This document shows positions 20,501 through 28,331 of a stretch of 28,331 nt of DNA, piece by piece (position 1 is the first letter of the stretch; each line of letters starts with the position of its first letter). Both the position numbers and the translations under genes were made by a program. This stretch comes from Penium margaritaceum (Eukaryota > Streptophyta > Zygnematophyceae > Desmidiales > Peniaceae), in assembly GCA_023375785.1 (NCBI GenBank), contig SZWC01004889.1, forward strand, positions 3,973 to 32,303, written 5' to 3'. The notes beneath the pieces are model-generated. The model was not told where the DNA came from. It made no database searches and worked only from the letters and a program-made list of their open reading frames with translations.

Positions 20501-20823
20501 AATGCCAGAGAATTCCCAGGCAATGCCTAGACAATGCCTGTCAATGCTTGGCAATACTTGGCAATGTCAGGCAATGCCTGTGCAATGCCCACGCAATGCG
20601 TGGCAATGCATGGAAAATGTGTAAACAATGCCTGACAATGCCTGGTAATGCCTGGGAAATGCCTGGCAATGCATAGGCAATGCTTGGCAATGTATGGCAA
20701 TGCCTCGGCAATGCCTCGCAACGCCGCGCAATGCCTGGAAAATGCATGGGCAATGCCTGTGCAATGTTTGGAAATGCCTCGACAGTGCGTGGGCAATGCC
20801 TAGAAATGCATGGGAAATTCCTG
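14513..20823. repeat. Satellite 2: 6.3-kb array of 10/11-bp units (GGCAATGCCT)
   Basis: Tandem units of consensus GGCAATGCCT (10 bp) mixed with GGACAATGCCT and GGGCAATGCCT (11 bp). In 18841-19018 I count nine 10-bp and eight 11-bp units, mean 10.47 bp. Each unit contains GGCA-A-TGCC, a palindrome around one central base. Larger blocks recur, for example a GGTTCAATACC marker at 14943 and 15867. With few stops in the unit, all six frames stay open for hundreds of bases, giving false peptides such as repeats of MPGNAWQCLA. No gene is supported anywhere in it. Confidence 0.95.
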
Positions 20824-23771
20824 TGGGCAAACTAACCGTGGCTGACTCGTGTTATGATTCGTAAAAGTAAAAGTCACTTGGTTATCTTTGTGATTATGGT
20901 CAATGGCACCTGCCAACTTTGTTGAGACATTGTGCACAATAGCCACGCACAGACCCCAGTATTTCACCTTCTTTATACCTGCAAGGTCATGCGTAGTACA
21001 CGTGCACTGTGATTGGGCGCTCCGACCGTGGCTGACTCATGTTGTGATTCATGGAAGTTTAAGTCACTTGGTTAACTTTGTGCTCATGGTCAGTGGCAGA
21101 GGCCAACTTTGTCAAGAAATTGCGCAAACTAGCCAAACCAGGCCACTAGTAATTTACCTTGTGTATACCTATAAGGTCATGCCTAGTACATGTGCACTGT
21201 GATTTGGCACTCTGACCTTCGCTGAATCGTGCTATGATTCATAGACGTTAAAGTCACTTGGTAAACTTTGTGGTCATGGTCACTGGCACATGACAACTTT
21301 GTCAAGACAATGCGCACAAAAGCCACACCAAGCCACTCGTTTTTTACAATGTTTATGTATGCAAGGTCATGCCTAGTGCACGTGCACTGTGATTGGGCAC
21401 TCTGACCATGGCTGACTCATGTTTGTGGTCATGGTCAGTGGCACTGTCCAACATCTTCAAGGCATTGCGCACAATACCCACACCAAACCACTTGCATTTT
21501 ATCTCTTTTATACATGCAAGATTATGCCTAGTTCACGTGCACTGTGATTGGGCACTCTGACCATGGCTGATTTGTGTTATGATTCATTAGAAGTGAAGGT
21601 CACTTGGTCAACTTTGTGCTCCTGGTCAGTGGCCCGGGGCAACTTTGTCAAGACATTGTGCACAATGGCCACACCAGGCTACGAGTATCTTGCCTTGTTT
21701 ATACCTGCAAGGGAATGCCTAGTACACGTGCACTATGATTGGGCACTCTGACCGTGGCTGACTCGTGTTATGATTCATAGAAGTTGAAGTCACTTGGTAA
21801 ACATTGTGGTCATGGTCAGTGGCACAGGCCAACTTTGTCGAGACATTGTGCACGGTAGCCACATAGATCCACCAGTCTTTCATCTTGTTTATACCTGTAG
21901 GCTCCTGCCTAGTACACGTGCACTGTGATCGGGCACTCTGACCATGGCTGAATCGTGTTATGATTCATGGAAGTTTAGGGCACTTGGTTAACTTTGTGCT
22001 CATGGTCAGTGGTACAAGTAAAAGTTGTCAAGAAATTGCGCACAATAGCGACACCGAGCCACTAGTATTTTACCTTGTGTATACCTACAAGGTCATGCCT
22101 AGTACATGTGCACTATGATTTGGCACTCTGACCTTGGCTGACTCGTGCTATGATTCATAGACGTGAAAGTCACTTGGTGGACTTTGTGGTCATGATCAAT
22201 GGCACAGGCCAACTTTGTCAGGAAATTGCGCACAATAGGCACACAGAGCCATTGGTATATTACATTGTTTACATGTGCAAGAACATGCCTAGTACACGTG
22301 CACTGTGATTGGGCACTCTGACCGTGACAGACTCGTTTTATGATTCATAGACGTTAAAGTTACTTAGTTAAAGCAACTGTTGTGGTCATGGCCAGTGGCA
22401 CAGGACAACATTTCCAAGGCATTGCGCACAATAGACACACCAAACCACCAACATTGTATCTCTTGTATACATGCAAGGTAATGCCTAGGACACGTGCACT
22501 GTGATTGGGCACTCTGACCATTGCTGAATCGTGCTATGATTCATTACAAGTGAAAGTCACTTGGGTAACTTTGTGCTCCTGGTCAGTGGCCCATGACAAC
22601 TTACTCAAGACATTGTGCACAATAGCCAAACCGGGCTACTAGTATTGTGCCTTGTTCATACCTGCAAGGTCATGCCTAGTACACGTGCACTGTGATTGGG
22701 CACTCTGACCTTGGCTGAGTCGTGCGACGATCCATAGACGTTAAAGTCACTTGGTTAACTTTGTGGTCACTGGCACAGGCCAACTTTGTCAAGTCATTGC
22801 GCATAATAGCCACAAGGAGCCACCAGTATTTTATGTCGTTTGTGCCTGCAAGGGCATGCCTAGTACATGTGCACTGTGATTGGGCACTCTGACCTTGGCT
22901 AACCCCTGTTATGATTCATTGAAGTTAACGTCACTTGGTTAACTTTGTGCTCATGGTCAGTGGCACAGGCCAACTTTGTCGAGACATTGCGCATGACAGC
23001 CACTCAAAGCCACCAGTATTTCACCTTTTTTTTACTTGCAATGTCATGCCTAGTACACCTGCACTGTTGTGTGACACTATGACCGTAGCTGACTTGTGTT
23101 ATAATTCATGGACGTTTAAGTCACTTGGTTAACTTTTTGATCATGGATAGTGGCACATGCCAACTTTCTCAGGCAATTGCACACAATAGCCACACAGAAT
23201 CGCTAGTATTTTACCCTATGTATACCTACAAGGTGATGCCTAGTACATCTTCTCTGTGATTTGTCAAGAAATTGCGCACAGTAGCCACACCGAGCCACTA
23301 GTATTCTACATTGTTTATATCTGCAAGGTCATACCTCGTACACGTGCACTGTGACTGTACATTATGGATGTGGCCTACTCGTGTTATGATTCGTGGAAGT
23401 TAAAGTCACTCGGTTAACTTTGGGGTTATGGTCAGTGGCACAGGCCAACATTTTCAAGGCATTGCGCACAATCGCCACACCGAGCCACCAGAATCTTATC
23501 CTGTTTATACCTGCAAGGGCATGGCTAGTACACGCGCACTGTGATAAGGCACTCTGACCGTGGCTGACTTGTGTTATGATCAATAGAAGTTAATGCCACT
23601 CGGATAACTTTATGCTCACGGTGAGCGACACAGGTCAACTTTGTCAAGGCATTTTGCACCATAGCCACACCAAACCACTTGTCTTTTATCTCGTTTACAC
23701 ATGCAAGGTTATGCCTAGTACACATGCCCTGTGAAAGGGCATTCTGACTGTGGCTGAATCGTGTTATGATT
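20824..23771. repeat. Satellite 3: about 16 copies of a ~190-bp unit
   Basis: Unit starts, marked by ACC-TGGCTGACTCGTG, lie at about 20833, 21025, 21215, 21404, 21559, 21751, 21941, 22130, 22320, 22517, 22708, 22889, 23082, 23363, 23558 and 23746. Most spacings are 188 to 197 bp; one copy is short (155) and one interval (281) contains a truncated extra copy. Each unit carries AAGTCACTTGGTTAACTTTG, TTGCGCACAATAGCC and a conserved end block GTACACGTGCACTGTGATTGGGCAC. Units 1 to 5 match units 6 to 10 in order by shared variants. No open frame is convincing. Confidence 0.95.
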
Positions 23772-25198
23772 ATTCAAATTCAGGGAAATTCTGTCTGGTT
23801 CTTCTTCATAGAACATTCCTATGCTTGTTTGGGATATAGTGACGCGTAAGCCTTGACACATTTAGGACGGTTCAAATGTAGGCCTTGTCTTGTTCTTTGT
23901 AGTCATGTGTGATAATAAATAATGAAACTGAATAAAATAAACACCAAAATGATTAAAAAAAATCCTAAAAGCTCGCTTGGGCGGCCCGTAGTGTGGGTCT
24001 TTCACGTCCTGTCGGAGTCTTGTGCCTACTAGATATTCAAAGGAATAATCCATGAATTACCAATGGACTTAATTTATTTTATTTTTTCTTCTGTTATAGC
24101 TGATCGACATTTTTTCCTGTCTTCATTGTCGCAAATTGTTGTGTCGACTGGTCAAGTCATTGCCTGACTTCTCGTAAGCCCATACCTTCCAAATTATAAG
24201 CGTTATCCTTAGATGTTGTTTCACCTCTCATCATTCACTTTCGAGGTCCTTGTCGTTATGTTCGGATCGCCCTCGTTGTATGGCAGGTATAGCGGCCACT
24301 ACATCGCCACGCGGCTCCACATCAGCGGGACTCGGCGTCTCCATCCGCTCGCCACATCGACGACCTGGCATCCAAGCGCTTGGGACTTCTTTTAGGTCCC
24401 GACTGTTTAGATGTTTATTATCATCCGGATGATCGAGAAACGAACATGATTCTTCTCTCATGCTGGAATCATTTTTTCCTTCCTGGATTGGAATGTTTTT
24501 TGCCTGCATTTAATGTATAGTTTGCTTCAAGCAGCTCTACCTCTTTCCCCGAAGAGAGCCAGGAACGATTGGACGCTTCCGATGGGCCAAAAGCCATACC
24601 GTTTCTGGATCTGGCCGTCACCAAGTGACGCAGTCACTGTCTTACAAGGGAAATCAAAACGGGCCCCCTTCAATCCTTCCACGCTTGTCGGGACGAGATC
24701 GAGGGCGCGACGGCGGAGGCCGCATCTTCGGCAGCTCGTCGCATCCGCTCCACCCACTTCTCCACCGCTCCGATTCACTGGGTAAGCGATGATACACAAA
24801 AAATGATTGTTTTAGCTCAGTCAGCGTTGCTGCTTAGGCGAGTGGCTCCGCTTTCTACCACCGTTGGCAGGCACGAGATGCGCACCTCCTTGCTCTTCAC
24901 GCCCTGCTTCATCCTCTATCCGTCCGAGCCGTCACCTCTATCTCCTCCATCTCCTCCATCTCCATCCTCGACCTCCTCTCTGTGGCCGCAGCCCCTCTGA
25001 GTTTCGAGCTGCTGTGGCCCCCACCGTCGCTGCGCCTTCTCGCGCCAGCCTGCTGCCATCACCGACTCCACCTCTATCTCACTATCACACCGTAATCGTG
25101 ACTACTCTTGCCATCGTTCTCCTTCAATTTCGACAGGTTTTCCCGTCCCACCTCGGCCCGGGCATTTGTGGGTCCAAGCCCACAGGCATTCGCTAGCC
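23772..25198 (+). promoter_or_regulatory. Unique upstream region of the TypA gene
   Basis: This 1.4-kb stretch between the satellites and the TypA start contains no recognisable gene. Its left part (23880-24120) is AT-rich. The right part includes a pyrimidine-rich tract with TCTCCATC-type repeats at about 24935-24985 that could mark the transcription start or 5' UTR. Frames of 60 to 133 codons on both strands show no domains. A further upstream non-coding exon cannot be excluded. No clear TATA box decides a promoter. Confidence 0.4.
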
Positions 25199-25481
25199 AT
25201 GGACACTCTGAGTGCCCCTCTCCTGCATCGCGGGGTACCAGCACTAAGAAGTGGCAGATCAGTCCCCACTGACGCCAGGACGGCCCGATCAACATGCTGC
25301 CTGCATGCCCCCCACAGTGACTCCTTGGCCACCAGTAGCAGCAGGGGCAGCAGCAGCAGTAGCAGCGGCAGAAGTTGCTTCACAGGCAGGAAGGTAGACC
25401 ACGGTCGGCGCCATGTCGTCGCGTCCGCGTCAGCGAAGCGCAGAACCCCGATCACTGCTGCTGTGGCCACCGATGCTCCAG
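25199..25481 (+). CDS. TypA/BipA-like GTPase exon 1: candidate chloroplast transit peptide
   Basis: The ATG at 25199 sits in GCCATGG, a strong eukaryotic start context. The exon encodes 94 residues plus one base: few acidic residues, many Ser, Arg and Ala, a Ser run at about residues 47-57 encoded by AGC repeats, and HVVASASAK at about 75-83, which looks like a stromal processing site. This fits a plastid transit peptide. The proposed donor is CCAG/GTTCGC at 25481/25482. Splicing to 26295 joins phase 1 to phase 1 (codon G+TG, Val) and keeps the frame into the GTPase domain, good support for the model. An alternative is that translation starts within exon 2 at 26327 or from an unspliced ATG at 26171. 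Exon assignment is inference without transcript data. Confidence 0.62.
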
Positions 25482-26294
25482 GTTCGCCCACATGCAATCG
25501 CATACCCCGTGTTTAATTCGACGGCCAAATCAACCAAGGGAGGCACATGGCTGAGGCCTGCAGTCTCAGCATCACTAACCTCCGCCAATCGTGCTGCAGT
25601 CCCGCTGATGAGCTACGCTATCATTGCCGCGGCACCCTCTCTCTCTGTCGTTGCAGCCGGGTCGAGCCCATAGGCTTGTACGCGGAATATGTGTGCACAG
25701 TCTCTGGATCGGCTACAGGTCGCGGCAGACGCGGCAAACCCACTGACGTGGGCAATCTAAGGACCGCAGGGAATCGCCCTGTCGATAGCCGGGGACTGGT
25801 AGGAAGGTTATGCAGTACCTTCTCCCACCAACAGTGCGGATGGCAATGCTTCCTGGTTCCTCCATGCCCACTGCACGGGACACCTCGGTGAGCGCGGCGG
25901 ATGGCAACGCATTGCAAGGAATTGCGAGGGCTTTGGCCTTTGTTCGGCTCCGCACGTCGCATGCGCTGCACGGCTCTCTCCACGCATGAAGCGTCCACAC
26001 ACGCTTCGTGGACCTGCGTGCGTCCTTTCGTGGACCTGCGTGCGTCCTTTCGTGCAACTGAGAGTGACGTGGCTAGTTTCTAGCACACGTCATGCATACC
26101 ATCGAAGCATTGTCTTGCATGACGAGGAGAATGAGCCTGCATTGCTACCTCCTGTTCCTGCGTCGCGCGTGTGCAAGCGCTGGGAAACATCTGTGTGCGG
26201 AGTGCTCTGAGTGTGTGCTTCTGTTGTGTGCTTCGTTTAACCGTGGCGTGGGGAGTTCGTTTTTCGCCATGGCTATGCTTGCGGTTGGCTGCAG
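25482..26294 (+). other. Proposed intron 1 of the TypA gene
   Basis: It begins GTTCGC and ends GGCTGCAG after a T-rich stretch, 813 bp. It contains an exact 22-bp tandem duplication (CGTGGACCTGCGTGCGTCCTTT at 26007-26028 and 26029-26050) and, just before it, a 7-bp hairpin at 25988-26007. No other gene is evident. Confidence 0.55.
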
Positions 26295-26422
26295 TGGCCC
26301 GAGAGGAGGAGGAGGAAGGGCAGGGTATGGTGCCTCGCAGCGACATCCGCAACATCGCCATCATTGCGCACGTCGACCACGGCAAGACCACGCTGGTGGA
26401 CGCCATGCTACGACAGGCCAAG
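26295..26422 (+). CDS. TypA/BipA-like GTPase exon 2: P-loop
   Basis: Encodes an acidic linker (five Glu) and then [20 protein letters not shown] and [19 protein letters not shown] (about residues 119-126 of the spliced model) is the G1/P-loop of translational GTPases, which binds the phosphates of GTP. The surrounding residues match TypA/BipA rather than EF-G, EF-Tu or LepA. TypA is a ribosome-associated GTPase; the plant chloroplast form (SVR3) is needed for plastid rRNA processing and translation. The exon ends at AAG/GTACGC, phase 0. Without splicing the frame would continue into non-conserved sequence, so the intron is well supported by homology. Confidence 0.93.
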
Positions 26423-26971
26423 GTACGCCACTTGGGATGCGGAACGTCTGTGGAAGTGAGCAAGGACAAATGTAGAAGGTCTTTCTTCCTTCTTAAGATC
26501 ACGTGGGTGGTCGCCGTGCTGCGTGGCTTCAGCGTGTGTGCCCGTGCAATGCAGTGGCGATGCACGGACCAGGTGGGGTGGTCCGAGTTCGGATGCCCAC
26601 GACCTGCTGTTCCGTCGTTCAGAGGATCGTCTGAATTAAATCACAGGACTGGAAGCAGGGAAGATAATAATGGCTTGTCTTACGATACTTGAATCATGCA
26701 CTTTTTCTGATACCTGTATGTGAGATGCCTGCGTGGCGGGTTCCATGCCAAAGTTGGAAAGCGCAGCATGGCACAAGCAGTGGCGGTGGTCAGTCTATCT
26801 GTCACACCAGTCGAATCCATGCGGGGTGTTGGGTGAAAATGGCATCGAGGGATGGTATCAACTGCCAGCATCGATACACAACCACTGCGAGCTGAGCGTG
26901 TGCAGCAGACATGTGCCAAACACAAAACACGCCCCGCATGCACGCATGCACATGCGCGTGCTCCGCCAACA

Positions 26972-27001
26972 TGCATGACATGCTTTCATGCATGTCATGC
27001 A
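26972..27001. other. 12-bp perfect inverted repeat in intron 2
   Basis: TGCATGACATGC at 26972-26983 pairs with GCATGTCATGCA at 26990-27001 around a 6-base loop (TTTCAT). It could form a stable hairpin in the pre-mRNA. No function can be assigned. Confidence 0.8.
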
Positions 27002-27063
27002 CATTTTTTGGGCCAGAGTTGCATGGGTGAGCAAGTGAAATCATGAGGGATGCTGTCCACCCC

Positions 27064-27624
27064 TGCCTGCACCTTGTACACATGCCTGTGCAATGTTCAC
27101 ATGCCTGTGTCTTGTTCACATGCCTATGCCTTGTACACATGCCTGTGTCTTGTTCACATGCCTGTGTCTTGTTCACATGCCTGTGTCTTGTTCACGTGCC
27201 TGTGCCTTGTTCACATGCCTGTGTCTTGTTCACATGCCTGTGCCTTGTTCACGTGCCTGTGCCTTGTTCACATGCGTGTGTCTTGTTCACATGCCTGTGT
27301 CTTGTTCACATGCCTGTGTCTTGTACACATGCCTGTGTCTTGTTCACATGCCTGTGCCTTGTTCATGTGCCTGTGCCTTGTTCACGTGCCTGTGCCTTAT
27401 TCACGTGCCTGGGCCTTGTTCACGTGCCTGTGTCTTGTTCACGTGCCTGCACCTTGTACACATGCCTGTGCAATGTTCACGCGCCTGTGCAATGTTCACG
27501 TGCCTGTGTCTTGTTCGCATGCCTGTGTCTTGTTCACGTGCCTGTGTCTTGTTCACATGCCTGTGTCTTGCACACATGCCTGTGCCTTGTTCACATGCCT
27601 GTGTCTTGTACACATGCCTGTGTC
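27064..27624. repeat. 19-bp minisatellite in TypA intron 2, about 30 copies
   Basis: Unit CACATGCCTGTGTCTTGTT with variants (TTCAC or TACAC, TGTGCC, CAATG). About 561 bp divided by 19 gives 29 to 30 copies. The opening variant order (GCACCTTGTACAC, then GCAATGTTCAC) recurs 380 bp, or 20 units, later at about 27447, showing block duplication. The unit has no stop in any forward frame, so all three forward frames stay open over 200 codons. Confidence 0.95.
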
Positions 27625-28047
27625 AGGGCATGCCCATGTCGTCACCGTGCGCAATGAGGGGCGGCTGCCCATGCACTGGTAGCACCCTGTGCGGAGGGCC
27701 ATTGCCACAGGCATCGATGGACAGAGCAGAGCCGACTCTGGTCCCCAGTCTTGTACACTGTCATGTGCTCCGGCAGACTACAACGCCATTTGCATGATTC
27801 ATAGGATGGAGCGGTGAGCATGATGCGTAATGCATCCCAGGAATTGCGGCTGCGCATGCCTGCATGCATGCACAAATGCCTGCAGCCGTTCCGCAATCAC
27901 TCATGCAGCAGTGTCCACAGTGTGGTGATATGGGAGATCAGACCATGTTCGTTTGACAGAGGAATGGCCATCATCGCGCAGCAATGCCATGCACCCTGTT
28001 GTGGCACACGCACTTTCCATCACGCACGCGCTGCGAACGCACGGCAG

Positions 28048-28251
28048 GTGTTTCGCGACAACCAGGCGATGCAGGAGCGCATCATGGACAGCAATGCGCT
28101 GGAGCGCGAGCGCGGCATCACCATCCTGAGCAAGAACACGGCCATCCGCTACAAGGGCACCAAGATCAACATCATCGACACGCCAGGACACTCCGACTTT
28201 GGTGGCGAGGTGGAGCGTGTGCTCAACATGGTGGACGGCGTGCTGCTGCTG
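28048..28251 (+). CDS. TypA/BipA-like GTPase exon 3: switch I and G3
   Basis: Encodes 68 residues beginning [20 protein letters not shown]. It contains ERGITI (switch I, the Thr that contacts magnesium) and [20 protein letters not shown], where DTPGH is the G3 motif and the His is the usual catalytic residue of translational GTPases. The match to plant plastid TypA is nearly continuous. It ends CTG/GTGAGC in phase 0; the next exon should begin with Val-Asp and carry the NKxD (G4) motif, beyond the window. Codons are strongly GC-ending, unlike the surrounding repeats. Confidence 0.95.
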
Positions 28252-28331
28252 GTGAGCCCATTTGCTTGCATGTCTGCATGGCTGCGTGTCTGCTCGCTTT
28301 CATGTCTGGTTTACTGCTCGTTTGCTTTCTT
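28252..28331 (+). other. Start of intron 3 of the TypA gene
   Basis: GTGAGC donor directly after the VLLL codons, then T-rich sequence with repeated TGTCTGC and TTTGCTT to the window edge. The remaining TypA domains (G4, G5, EF-G-like domains, C-terminal domain) lie outside. Confidence 0.85.

Larger units (their letters stand above)
26423..28047 (+). other. Intron 2 of the TypA gene (1,625 bp)
   Basis: Starts GTACGC and ends ACGGCAG. The exons on either side join without gap in the conserved TypA sequence (RQAK then VFRDNQ). It carries a 12-bp-stem hairpin at 26972-27001 and a 19-bp minisatellite at 27064-27624. Open frames of over 200 codons inside it are minisatellite artefacts. Confidence 0.9.

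Noticed and set aside
14513..20823. Dozens of long open frames with repeats such as MPGNAWQCLA or CQALPGIARH
   Set aside because: Frames are open on both strands in all phases because the 10/11-bp unit lacks stops. No single frame is kept across indels, so they are artefacts.
24213..24799. Frames of 60 to 92 codons upstream of TypA as genes
   Set aside because: Overlapping frames on both strands, no domains, no supporting splice model; most likely upstream non-coding sequence.
26171..26692. Single unspliced 173-codon frame for the GTPase
   Set aside because: Similarity to TypA stops exactly at the GTACGC donor after RQAK and resumes at 28048, so the sequence after 26422 is intron.
27043..27797. 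Three overlapping Cys-rich frames of 204 to 234 codons
   Set aside because: They are the three readings of a 19-bp minisatellite inside an intron that is well defined by the flanking conserved exons.

Overview
The window is nuclear DNA from a eukaryote of the green lineage. Near its right edge is a spliced gene for a TypA/BipA-type translational GTPase of the plastid (plant SVR3-like) form, with a serine-rich candidate chloroplast transit peptide. The retroelements are of plant type, including an initiator-tRNA-Met primer binding site. High GC3 in the exons, introns containing minisatellites and the very high repeat load suggest a large-genome green alga. The genus cannot be decided from this sequence.

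Layout. (1) 1-578: an LTR fragment on the minus strand, apparently nested in the next element. (2) 579-6457: LTR retrotransposon A. It has a 5' LTR cut by the nested insertion, PBS at 1201-1212, a long AGC-triplet leader, a broken Gag-like reading frame with a CCHC knuckle, and a 3' LTR of about 1.3 kb. No pol is visible, so it looks non-autonomous. (3) 6458-7296 and 13007-13838: two halves of one decamer array (consensus TACAACTCYG), split by (4) 7297-13001: retrotransposon B, an old and heavily decayed Ty1/copia element in GAG-PR-INT-RT-RNaseH order with diverged LTRs and a 5-bp target duplication. (5) 13851-13952: an assembly gap inside poly-G. (6) 13953-14512: short unrecognised sequence with an 18-bp minisatellite. 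(7) 14513-20823: a 6.3-kb array of 10/11-bp units built on GGCAATGCCT. (8) 20824-23771: about 16 copies of a ~190-bp satellite with a five-unit higher-order pattern. (9) 23772-25198: unique sequence, probably the upstream region of the GTPase gene. (10) 25199-28331: the first three exons of the TypA gene and parts of its introns; intron 2 holds a 19-bp minisatellite of about 30 copies.

The only plausible functional protein-coding gene is TypA. Almost all other long open frames fall in tandem arrays whose period is not a multiple of three and whose units lack stop codons, so several frames stay open; they are not genes. The most interesting material is structural: two unrelated arrays with periods near one helical turn of DNA, one of which keeps register with almost no small indels despite heavy base divergence, and a 190-bp satellite with higher-order structure, all within 25 kb of a housekeeping plastid gene.
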